DNA from: Bryopsis sp. KO-2023
Taxonomy: Eukaryota > Chlorophyta > Ulvophyceae > Bryopsidales > Bryopsidaceae
Length of the DNA stretch: 64,000 nt
Reading direction: 5' to 3'
Assembly (NCBI GenBank): GCA_030272585.1
Contig: BSYQ01000007.1
Location: 3,724,001 to 3,788,000, forward strand
How positions within the stretch are numbered: the stretch's first letter is position 1; the number at the start of each line of letters is the position of its first letter. The position numbers were made by a program, and so were the translations under genes. The notes beneath the pieces were generated by a model, which was not told where the DNA came from, made no database searches, and saw only the letters and a list, made by a program, of their open reading frames with translations. This document shows positions 34,519 through 44,500 of the stretch, piece by piece.

Positions 34519-35527
34519 TTGCGCCACCCTCGTCCCGAACGACGAGTGGTACACGACCGAGGTAGCGTGGGTGGACGAGGTGAAGGCGATGAAGCGGAGG
34601 TTCGCGGAGACGGGGACGCTGGTCCATGATTCCGTGGTGAGTGCAGAACTTGATGTGCGTGTCTCAAATGTCTCTGTGCGGGGGTGGGGTGTTTCTGTGC
34701 GTGGCTGTCATGAACTTGTCTGTGCGGGCCTCGATTGTGTCTGTGCGTGTTTGGTTAGGTGTTGCTGTTTCGGTCTCTGTGCGGGGTGGTAGGTCTTCTG
34801 TGCGGGGTTTATTATACTTCGTGCGCTAACTGATTTCTCGTGTGCACGCAGGTGCGTCAGCCACCACCCGAGGAGGAGACCCCGGAGGAGATCGCCCGTG
34901 GGAAGCAGCCAAGGGAGCCCACCATTCCCCGTGTACTGCAGCCGCCTCCACTGGATCCAGGTGAGGGATTGAATGGTTGTCGACACATGTTTTTTACTGT
35001 TTCGTGCGGGGTCGGAGGACTTCTGTGCGTGGTTCAAAAAAGTCAGTGTTTGTAACCATTTTGTTGATGTTCTGGTGTGCGGGGTTTCTATGTGTGTGTG
35101 CGGGGCTAAAACTAGTGTGTGCGGCTTAGGAGAGGTATCCGGAAGTCATGACACCGGTGGTCCCTCCGGTGCCTCCGGTACCTCCGGCGGCCCTTTCTCC
35201 GAGAGCGCGGAGGCAGCGCTTCACGGTCTTCCAGCACCAGTTCTGGAGGATGCGGTCACAGAGTGCGGCGCTGGTGACGATCACAACAGCCCCGCACAGG
35301 ATCCCATGGACCCCGCACAGGACATTGGCGACGATGCCGAGCCCGACTACGAGTCAAGTGCGGGGGAGGATGAACCGCCCAAAAAAAAGAGGGACAGGGA
35401 TCGGTTGTACGATAGTGGGAAGAAGTCCATCAGGCAGAAGGCTCTGGAAAAGGCCGAGAAAACGCGGAGGTCCAAGAAGGCGAAGGAGGATTCACCAAAA
35501 AAACGCAGGTCGTCGCGCAAGAAGTAA
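34519..35527 (+). CDS. Transposon-borne basic-tailed protein of unknown function (element B, rightward gene)
   Basis: Three exons keep frame: 34519-34636 (first coding part unresolved), 34852-34960, 35130-35527; about 208 aa. The first exon encodes a possible compact domain (NDEWYTTEVAWVDEVKAMKRRF). The middle is Pro/Glu- and Gly/Ser-rich, then acidic (PDYESSAGEDE). The C-terminus is strongly basic (KKKRDRDR, RRSKKAKED, KKRRSSRKK) and looks like a nuclear-localisation and nucleic-acid-binding tail. There is no in-frame ATG in exon 1, so a short upstream exon is likely. Both introns hold TGTGCGGGG motifs, and exon 3 itself contains CCCCGCACAGGA twice, translated as PAQD. No known family. Confidence 0.65.
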
Positions 35528-36536
35528 ACGGCGGTGCGGGGTTTACGCGCCTGTGTGTGGGGCTGTTGTTTTGTGGCCGAGGAGGAACGTTCGCCGTCCC
35601 CAAAACGTCGCTCGTTCCGAAAAAATAGGTCTGTGCGGGGTGTATGGGTTTTTGTGCGTGGCTGTTGACGTTTCTGTGCGGTGGTGGTTGTTTTCCTGTT
35701 CTTTTTTGTGTGGCATTTTTGGTTCGACATGTCAAGATTAGCCGAAGTTGATCGATTTGGATGAACGTCAAGGTTTTTTTCAGCTTCGGGGACTGGGTTT
35801 TCCTGTTTGGTATTGTTATGAATGCGTATCGTGCGGAGTCGGAACGCCGCACACAGCCCTCTGCGGCCTGTTTTTATTCCGACTAACGTGCGTGCTCTTA
35901 TAGTTTTTTCTGATGATATTGTGGGTTATTAAACCTTGCGGGTTTCGATGAACGGATGAGTTGCTTGGGATTCGGAGACTGGGGCACAACTGTGTGTGTG
36001 TTTTTTTGAATGAATTTCCCCCCAAACCCCGAAAACTGCTCGAAAGAGCAAGTGAAAGAGTCAAAAGATCTTCCTTCTTTTTCTTCGCGGTGTTTGTGCG
36101 GGGCATGTGGCTGTGTGGGCGGGGGTTGTGGACTTCTGTGCGGGGTACATTGTGTGGATGGTGTTTGGGCTATTAAACCTTGTGGGTTTGGATGAACAGA
36201 TGGGTTGCTTGGGATTCGGACTGTGGGCACTTGTGTGTGTTTTTGTTTTAAGAAAATTCCCTCGTTTTACGGTCACCCCGCACAGGTCTCTGTGCGGCGT
36301 TGATCTCCTGTGCGGTGTTTATAACCCCGCACAGACATCTGTGCGGGGTCGCGAATTCCAGTCGCTGACGACTTTTTCGCGACCCCAGTTGTAAGGGGAT
36401 TGAAACGCCTGGGAGTCGAACCCAGGTACATCCGACCGTTCCTGATACGTTTCTGTTCTGTTTCGGGTCTTAATTCGTCAGTTCGACGTTCTTCGATATT
36501 TGGCGGAGATTCGACCAACCCCGCACAGAGCGGGTT
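35528..36536. repeat. Right subterminal repeat region of element B
   Basis: TGTGCGGGG and CCCCGCACA recur in both orientations. Two longer duplicated blocks sit at about 35,930-36,010 and 36,170-36,250 (TTAAACCTTG, GATGAACNGATG, GCTTGGGATTCGGA shared). No coding exon is supported; open frames here follow the repeats. Confidence 0.75.
36402..36453 (-). other. 52-nt tRNA-like element: T-arm plus acceptor-like stem
   Basis: On the minus strand, 36,425-36,409 forms a perfect T-arm: 5-bp stem CTGGG/CCCAG around loop TTCGACT, which also gives a consensus pol III B box. The next seven bases (GCGTTTC, 36,408-36,402) pair with GAAACGT at 36,453-36,447 as a 7-bp acceptor-like stem (one G-T pair), followed by an A. 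Only 21 bases lie between the stems, too few for both D and anticodon arms, so it is not a normal tRNA. Confidence 0.35.
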
Positions 36537-36547
36537 TTCCCATAGTG
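36518..36547 (-). repeat. Right terminal inverted repeat of element B
   Basis: It ends TTCCCATAGTG, is the inverted partner of 31,605-31,634 and is followed by the target duplication ATA. Confidence 0.88.
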
Positions 36548-36550
36548 ATA

Positions 36551-36840
36551 GTTTGTTATGGAAAAAAAAAAAGAGTCCAAAAAAAAGAAACCTTTTTGGG
36601 GAAAAAGGTTGGGAGTACACAGTCAGTGTGGATAAGTATGTAGTGTTTGGGGGAAACCAGATTCATTAATTGAAAATTCTGGTTATTAAAAAAAAAAATA
36701 AAAATGTGTCAAAAAAAAAAGAAACCTTTTTGGGAAAAAGGTTGGGAGTACAAAGTGAGTGTGGATATGTATGTAGTGTTTGGGGGAAACCAGATTCATT
36801 AATTGAAAATTCTGGTTATAAAAAAAAAAGTTTGTTATGG
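36551..36840. repeat. Satellite, about two units of ~126-131 bp (left copy)
   Basis: Two units contain AAACCTTTTTGGG, GGTTGGGAGTACA, GTGTTTGGGGGAAACCAGATT and AATTGAAAATTCTGGTTAT. They are the reverse complement of the array at 62.7-64.0 kb. Confidence 0.85.
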
Positions 36841-37080
36841 AAAAAGAAAAAAATTGGTGGGACACTATAAAATATGTTGTATGAGATTCAGGGGAAAAAA
36901 ATTGGTAAAAAAATTGTGGGGGGGTAACTTGAACCATAAGAAAAGGGCCGCGTGATCACCCGTATTTGTGATTATTTGAAAAAAAAGTGAGGCTGGCCAG
37001 CCATGTTGGAGAAATACAGATTGTTCAGAAGGAGGAGGGAAATACTATTCTTTGATTCATCATTATTCTTGATTTCTATT

Positions 37081-37540
37081 TTTATTTTTCTTCGGTGGAA
37101 TTTTCGGGGATATTTTTCCAGATTGTTTATTTTTCTTCGGTGGAATTTTCGGGGATATTTTTCCAGATTGTTTATTTTTCTTCGGTGGAATTTTCGGGGA
37201 TATTTTTCCAGATTGTTTATTTTTCTTCGGTGGAATTTTCGGGGATATTTTTCCAGATTGTTTATTTTTCTTCGGAGGAATTTTCGGGGACATTTTTCCA
37301 AATTCTTTATTTTTCTTCGGAGGAATTTTCGGGGATATTTTTCCAGATTGTTTATTTTTCTTCGGAGGAATTTTCGGGGACATTTTTCCAAATTCTTTAT
37401 TTTTCTTCGGAGGAATTTTCGGGGATATTTTTCCAGATTCTTTATTTTTCTTCGGAGGATTTTTTAGGGACATTTTTCCAAATTCTTTATTTTTCTTCGG
37501 AGGAATTTTCGGGGACAATTTTTCCAGATTTTTCATTTTT
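37081..37540. repeat. 45-bp minisatellite, about ten units
   Basis: The unit contains TTTATTTTTCTTCGG, GGAATTTTCGGGGA and ATTTTTCCAGATTG in order. Because 45 is a multiple of three and the unit lacks stops in some frames, both strands show long open frames of about 140-160 codons; these are not genes. Confidence 0.9.
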
Positions 37541-38249
37541 TGATTCTTCATTTGTTCGGATGATATTAAAGAGATAACGGGAAAGAAATTGGAAAAAGCC
37601 GGGAGTTTAGTATTTCAAGAAGAGGAAGCTCCCTCCCCCTAGCCTCTTCGGCCCCCTTCCGTGCCCAAGGGGTGATCTTGATTGGTGCAGAATTATCCAT
37701 TCACTTGGGATATGGTTGGCACAAAGCCGCGGTGGTAGGGTGGCACAAGAGGGTGGTTGTTTTCTCCTCCTGAAATAGGAGACTCCTAATTTTTCTAGGA
37801 TTGGAAAAAACAAATTATGATGATGTGATGAAGGATGATTCTTGTAAACAATGTGGATTCATTATTGAGGAAAGATTGGCTGGATTTTTGCATATATGTG
37901 TCTTTTTCCCAAGTTTCATTTTTGGTGTTGATAATTTCATTTCCAAGAAGCAAAAAGTGAAGGGCAATACTGAATATCCACTGCTGGAAATTCGTTGCCG
38001 TAATAATGCATTCGATATCGGAATTCAGGGATCTCTTTCCTGACTGCAGTGACATCTTCAAGGTCCCTTACATTCTCCTGCTTTGAATGGATTCTAGCAT
38101 AAAGACAGCAACACCACCTCCTGTTATCTTGCTGCAACTGCGTTCACTGCAAGGGTCACCCCCGCATGAAATGGGCATGTAATCGATATGGGCCTCAGTT
38201 CCCGGGAGAGACAATGGATTAGAAGGCTCTTGTGAATAAGTAGTTTTTT

Positions 38250-38430
38250 GGGGTGCAGCAATGGGCCAAGAAAAAAGCCACACACATGCTCATGCTGGGC
38301 AATTCTGAGAAAGACTGTTTCTTGTCAGGGAGGGTGAAGCGAACCACTTCCATTTCAACAAATGGGCGATGTGGGAGCTCCTGCCATTTCGTTCCAGTCA
38401 TAACAAAAGTGCGAAGCGTTCTTTTTTTGA
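38250..38430 (-). pseudogene. Degraded unknown coding fragment in the left composite repeat
   Basis: On the minus strand, residues such as WQELPHRPFVEMEVVRFTLP align with WQELQ and KMEVVQFALP in the right copy at about 61.13-61.25 kb, with frame changes between copies. That pattern fits decay of a once coding sequence. The family is unknown. Confidence 0.45.
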
Positions 38431-38631
38431 CACGATATATAAGGTTTTAATATGGCATCGACCTATCACTACTAAGCTGGGCCCCTGCAAACTGCCTAAA
38501 AAACTAACGTTTCCAGACATTTCTTCAACCGAAACTTTGTCAGAATGAAATTCAACCGTGCACTCACAGAACACCACTCCAACCAGGACCCCAAGGAAAG
38601 CCAAAAACAGCAAGACCAGCACCTCACTACC

Positions 38632-41600
38632 TCACTTGTCCTTTTTTCGACCACCTCTTTCCTTGACACCCAGAGTCAATACGACATCCTCCGATATATT
38701 GTAATGTGCCAAGGAGAACTCATCCTTCACAAAGCCTACCCCCTCCCTGGCCAGCTTCTGTTTATTGGCTGGCAAACCCAGCTCACCCGCCAGCCTTGAT
38801 TTCAAGTGCCCTATGGAGTCGCTCAAAGAAGCCACCTCAACCAGCAGCATCTGCCCAATAAGTTTCTCGTTCCCATCGATGCTTGGGCATTGAATTCGAA
38901 CCTTGGCTGAATCCGCCCCATGCTCCGCCAAGAAATCCTCCTCAGGTTGCAACACAAACTCCACCAAACGCTGTCGTTTCGGCTCGGGTTCTTCGGCTGG
39001 CATGGGAGGGGGGTGCTCTCGTGGGGGCAAGGGAGGGGGAGGCATCTGAGGTCCTCCCGTCATTGGCTGGGGGCCAGCCATAGGGTGAGATGGGCGGACG
39101 ATGGGAGGAGGTGGATGTGGCATTCCGGGGCGAACCTGAGCCATCGGGACCACGGGTGGGTTGGAAGGGTGTAAGCCTGCCTGCATCGGCGGGGGAGGTC
39201 TCATTATGGGCTCCATCGGTCGCTGATGGGCTCTCGGTATGACCGGAGGTGGGGGTCTGACAGGAGGAGGCATCATTGGTCGGCCACCTGGGAAGGGAGG
39301 CCGCGGCATCATGGATCCTCCTTGACCGGGAACGGATGGACCGACCAGAGGGTGAGGGGTTCCTCTGGAGGCTGGGTTGTCTGGCCTATCTTGTTTGGAG
39401 TCCGTGATCGCCTTCAGCTGAGACTCCAGCCCTTGACCGCTCTGAGTGACCCCATCCCACACCACTGCTCGGTTGGCTCCAGACATCATCTTTTCCTTGA
39501 TGGAGACTTGCACCGCTTGACTCACCTCCTCCTGAGTTGACCCTTTTTAAAACAAACACACACGTACCGCCACCCTCAGCCACACCACCATCAGACGGAA
39601 GAAACACATATCGTGCGAATCGCACCAAGTTGCATCCCCTACGCACCGAAAATATCAGGCCTTGTTTTCGCAAGGGTGACGAGATTCCTCGAAATCTCCT
39701 CGTCTTGGGCTTTTGTGGTTTCCCTGATTTTGGCGAGCATCGCATCCCTCTGCTCCTTCCACCGAGGATCGATCAACGACACTCGCATGTGCTCGGCCAT
39801 CTCGGAAATCTTGATCAGTTCGCCAGTGATGGGAGACACGACATACTCTGTGGGATCATAGGCAGGCTCCTTGCGGTCCTGAGAGAAATTCAGTGCAATA
39901 AAACATTCAAACACCGGAAAATCGGTCAATCATTTCCGGAAATCCCCATGAACTCTTTGTTCGGAGCCCACAGTCACTTTCATGAGAAAGACGGCCACCC
40001 AGGTATGGCTCTGTTTACACAAAATAAAGCTGATTTTTCTTAGGTCAGCACACTAAAGCTGATATATCATATATATTTCCTGAGATGCCATGTGCTCACC
40101 ACTCTCTTGTAATCTTTGACGATCTTCCTGGGCACATCCTCCTCCTCCATCGTTTTCACGACCTCCGCACGCTCTTTGCTTTGGTTGGCTTCGGCGACCA
40201 GGGCCATCTCCTCGTCGTCCATCACCACGTCCATTTCCACCTCTTCTACATCGCCAGGCTCCGCGGTGACAGGCTGCTCGGCCTCCTCCTGCTCGAATGG
40301 CCTCGCCTTGTTCAGAGCGATCACATCCTTCAGACTCATGGGAGGGGGCAGCTCCGCATCCTCGTCGTCGTGGAAATCGATGGTCTCCACCACCACGAAA
40401 TCGTGCCTTTGTGTTTTTTGAAACACACAGAAAAAAAGGATGTCACACAAAAAGGTACAGAGAACAACCCCTCGCCCAAAAAAAAGTAAAAAAATAAATG
40501 AATGAATTAAAAAGAAAAGAAATGTATCTGAACATGAGTAAATAAATACAATATACAACAAATCAACTAAATGAAAAAAAAGGGAATGTTGCGATCCATG
40601 CAAAAAATTCAATGTGCTATGATTAAACTCCACTAAAAGCTAAAATACTCAAGAAAAATCATAAACGTGGTCATTTTTGTTGAAAATCTTCAATATGCCC
40701 ACTCAGGAAAAGGCAGGTCAAGGTGCCCACCAGTCGATCATTTGCATGGCCAGCCTCTCCTTCTCTGCAGCATCGGCAGCTTCCTTTTCCTCCCTCTCTC
40801 TAGCTTTTTCCCATTCCAGCCGCTTCAGGCATCTCTCCAACAGCACTTGCCTACACCCCCCGCCAAACTCGCATTCAATCGGGTCGATTTGATTGCATTC
40901 ACCAAAAATGTGCATACCAGCAGTTCTCTTTTTTTGGGGGGGAATAGAAAAAAATCTGCTGACAGCCAATGTGGCCTCACTTCACATTAGATCTTTTTTC
41001 AAATCGATTTGTAATCATGTCTGGTTTGGAGATCAATCACTCCACATTGATGATTCTTTTCTCTTTTTTTTTTTTAATTGTACCATTTCACACCGGTCAC
41101 ACTGGTATTTTTTTTTAATTTACTCATTAATTTTAATTTCATTTGTTTTTGGCCTCACTTGTATATACATATGTATATCCCACCTGTCATCGGCATCCCT
41201 CTCCAGTTTTTGAATGATGTCTTTTGGGGGCATCAAGACTTTTGAATAAGCATCGCAAAGGGCGGTAAAAAAAGTGAACATCGAGTGTGTGGGCTTGAGA
41301 AAATTGAACACCGGATTGCTGTGCTCTCTACTGGCCAAACCCGTCAAAAAATTCTTTCCGTTTCTGGCGACGAACTGCGCAACCACTTTGATCACATCCA
41401 GATCCACTGCTGTCAGACCTTCGGGCACTTGCACCTGGTTCAATTGCAAGAAAACCAATACACTTATTCGGATGCACACATTCCAAGGAAAAGGAGGTCC
41501 AGATTGTCTTCAATCTGGCTGTTATCTTTGGGGGTGCCACGATGGTATTATCTTTTATCGCTTTTTATTATATCCTAGAATACATAACAAACATTGGATT

Positions 41601-42915
41601 ATTATACATATTATATTATCGTATCCACCCGATATTATTCAACTTTTTTTTTAATCAAGGTCCAGCGTGAGCCCCCTACCGTGTATTGATCATCCTCTGG
41701 CTTCTCTAGGGTGGATGTGCTTGGGATGACGGGGGCTGCAGCTGGGGCCTCTTTCGGCTCTGGCTGTAGATCCGGAATCACCACATCGATTCCCCCCACT
41801 GGAGGTTTCGACCCAGCATCTCCATCGGAAAACTCAGCAATCTGATCCACATGCAACCCAGTCAATGGCAACCCTTTCTTTTGAAGAAAATCATGGGGAA
41901 GGTGAAAAATGAATATTTATTGATTTATGTTTTACATATATCTTCATAAATGAATAAACTGCACAAAACAATGTGTATATATACTTTGAAAAAAAAAAAA
42001 AAAACAAATTGTGTGACCAAGTGACATTTTGTTCACGGAAATATCCTGATTCGATTTAGGGAAGAACGCTGCCCTGGTTTAAAATGCCGAAGAAAAAACG
42101 TGAGAGATGAAAACCAAAAATAAATCTTGCTAGAAGGGTTTGAATTTGGTACTTCAAAATCGATCCCCTTAGGCTGAGGAACAAGGGGAAGTTTGGAAAA
42201 CTTTTAAAAACACACTATTCAACAGTTGAGAGAGATTTTTTTTTTCTTCTTTTCGTTGCGGCACCTTTGTCTTGTAGTACATGTTGTAGGGATCATTGGG
42301 AAGCAAAAAGTTGAATTTCAGATTGTTCTTTTCGTTCGCCAGAATTCTTTTTTCAAACTCCATTCCTGGGCAGCAAAAACAAAACAAAACATCACACAGA
42401 ATAATTCTCAAAAAAAAAAAAAGAGCGAGGAGATTCGTCGAGAGAAGCAAAGTCTGAGAAACTGGGCCTCCTCCTCCTCAAAAAAAATCATTAAATAAAT
42501 GGAAAATATACAGCCACCCCAATCACTCCAGAATCAAATCAGGAATCAACCCATCCCACTCATTTGCACTGGAGGGGATTCACGCAATCGATTTTGCAAA
42601 CCACCGAAAAATTCAATCACCCGTTTCTTTCTTTCTGTCTGAAAAAAGCAATTCTCTCATCAGAGAAATCAGGAGGGGTTTTCGCTTGCCTTCGGAAGAA
42701 AAAAACACAAAACCAAAAAAACCAAAACTCTCACCATTCCTTGCAACGAACTGAGCTGTTTTGTCCACGATGGCTCTGATATCTGGCGGAGGGTAAATGA
42801 CTCCGATTGCTTTCGTTTGAGTGGCAGGCCTCGTCCCCACGTCGCCGAGGTCAGGTGTGGGCAGGGAAGTCCGCACCTCCCCCACCGCCACCACCGGTCC
42901 AGCCACATCCCCCAT
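38632..42915 (-). CDS. SF3A1: Splicing factor 3A subunit 1 (SF3a120/Prp21)
   Basis: Eight exons, all phases agreeing, 766 aa: 42915-42735, 42365-42265, 41877-41680, 41434-41184, 40850-40731, 40406-40100, 39878-39647, 39542-38632. Two SURP/SWAP domains (about 48-95 with FVARNG and FNFLLPNDPYNMYY; about 168-225 with FVARNGKNF and FNFLKPTHSMFTFF) are followed by IDWHDFVVVETIDF, an acidic stretch, the PITGELI..MAEHMR..LIDPRWKEQRD block, a long Pro/Gly/Met-rich linker (about 510-640) and a C-terminal ubiquitin-like domain ending KERGGRKK. This is the full order of the metazoan protein at near-normal length. It bridges U2 snRNP parts and the U1 SL4 contact during prespliceosome assembly in the nucleus. 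The start ATG is the first in frame. Confidence 0.96.
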
Positions 42916-44500
42916 TCTTGGATTCTTGTTTTTAAGGGGTTCTTCTTCCTCTTCACCCACCCTCGATTTTTCTACAAGACTCCTCCCTCTTTCACAAAAA
43001 ATTTCCTCTGATTCATCGAAGGAAAAAAAAAACAAAACTTTTTATTATGTGATTATTATTCTTTAGAGGCAATCTGGAGTTTGATTTAATGCAAAATGTG
43101 AAAACATTTTAGCCCTTGTTTTTTGAGGAAATCAGGCCGTGTCGAATGCACAAAAGGGCAGCATCTGCCCTAAAATTTCTTTCCTTTTGTGAAATCTTGA
43201 CACAGGGATGTCGAGATATATTCCATAAATTTTAACATCAATGGAGAGGCAGGGCCCCCCCACCCCCCCAAAAAAACAAAAAACTGAAACGTGCTTCCAA
43301 ACGCTGATGAATTGAATCCTCAACATACACCCTGTCCCATTTTCCTCAGACCGAAAGTCGGTTGCCAACGCCAGTCGCTAAAACACTCAAAACAAAGAGG
43401 GAGGAAGGGGGATTCAGTAACAAACCCGAGTTCTCGTGCACCTATCGCTAGCACACACCCCTGTTGCGTTCGCAGAACGGGCAGGAAAAAAAGGCATCCA
43501 GAACTCGAACGGAAACGGACGGAACAGTACAAACAAGGGCGATATCTCACACCCACGTGGATGGATGCGAAACATCAGAGGTCCCTGGTCTGACTGCTTT
43601 TTGGCTGCTGATTCTGTCATATCTGAGACAGGGCCCCCAAAAAGGCGTCTGGTGTTCTGGGATATATCATCGGTCGATATGGTTTTGCGCCAGCGTTTGT
43701 GGAGGTTTATTTCCAACGCGAATCAATGGAGCAGGTGGGTGTGACTCGATCGACCAGCAACTCTCGGCCAGGAAGCGATTTTGTTTTCTTCTCAAATTCA
43801 GTCATGTCTAAGGCAGATCACAGAAGTGTGATAACTGATGGACCGGAATCCAGGAAACTGAGAGGAAATGGTTTTGCCCTGATAGCTTCCAGGTGGGGCA
43901 GTGCCACAGAAGGTGGTGTTCTTGAGTTGGGGCGTTCTAGATTCTCTGTGAATTGGGCTGCAGCCAATGCACAACGGCACTTCTCTGCCCAATCCATGAT
44001 AGGTGAAATCCGAATGGAAACTATGCTTCCATTGTGGTTTGTTTTTGGAGCCTGTTTGTTTCATGGGCAATCGCTGTTGATTTTCGAACATCGTAGATTT
44101 GTTGTGAAACCCCGAAAACCTTGGTTGGTGAGACTGTCAAATTATTAAAAGAATTAAATGCTTTTTTTGAATACGATGTCATTTTGTTTGATGTATTAGG
44201 AGATGTTGTTTGTGGGGTTTTGCAGCGCCCTTAAATTATTCAGATTATTGTTTAATAGTGACAGATAATGGTTTCGATGCTCTATTTGCTGCTAAATTTC
44301 ATTGAAGAAACAGTGTTTCATACAGAAAGAGTCAGAAAAATTGGAATTGACGGCACAAAAACCATTGAAAGAAAGGTCCATGTTGCAAGTCTGCAATGCA
44401 ATGCATGGGTTGCATCCTGGAAAGTTTTTTGTTTTGTTACGTAAAATATTCATCACTAAATGGTATGTGTTGAAAAGGCGACGACCGAGTGGCCGCCAAT
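42916..44500. other. Divergent intergenic region with one doubtful small ORF
   Basis: It lies between SF3A1 (-) and the armadillo-like gene (+). A plus-strand frame at 43,699-44,148 ends in a hydrophobic stretch (METMLPLWFVFGACLFHGQ) faintly like complex I subunit NDUFA1, but the downstream signature of that protein is missing. I do not call a gene. C-then-A tracts are at about 43,252-43,275. Confidence 0.3.

Larger units (their letters stand above)
31605..36547. mobile_element. Complete CACTA-type (En/Spm-like) DNA transposon (element B), 4,943 bp
   Basis: The ends are 30-bp inverted repeats beginning CACTATGGGAA (31,605-31,634) and ending TTCCCATAGTG (36,518-36,547), 26 of 30 positions identical. 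ATA directly precedes and follows the element (31,602-31,604 and 36,548-36,550), the 3-bp target duplication typical of CACTA transposons. Both subterminal regions are packed with TGTGCGGGG in both orientations (31.62-32.32 and 34.67-36.52 kb), again typical of the superfamily. The middle holds two divergent intron-containing genes (32,938-34,092 minus; 34,519-35,527 plus). I see no Transposase_21-like protein, so the element may be non-autonomous or use an unrecognised protein. Confidence 0.85.
36930..38440. repeat. Composite repeat, left copy (inverted at 60.9-62.6 kb)
   Basis: In order it contains a GTGATCACCCGTATTTGTGAT segment, a CTGGCCAGCCATG segment, the 45-bp minisatellite, a segment reading TTCAAGAAGAGGAAGCTC, and degraded coding DNA to about 38,430. 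The same parts occur in inverted order at 60.9-62.6 kb. The remnant, read on the minus strand, contains WQELP, EMEVVRFTLP and a Cys-rich block (GGDPCSERSCSKITGG). I do not recognise the protein. Frames are broken, so this is a decayed mobile element or duplicated gene fragment. Confidence 0.7.

Noticed and set aside
37081..37540. CRISPR-like direct repeats
   Set aside because: The units are contiguous with no unique spacers, and the genome is eukaryotic.
37003..37577. Long open frames on both strands (about 140-160 codons)
   Set aside because: They arise from a 45-bp minisatellite whose unit is a multiple of three; the peptides are exact repeats with no non-repeat coding context.
43699..44148. 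Possible complex I subunit NDUFA1-like protein
   Set aside because: Only a short hydrophobic segment is reminiscent; the conserved downstream residues of that subunit are missing.
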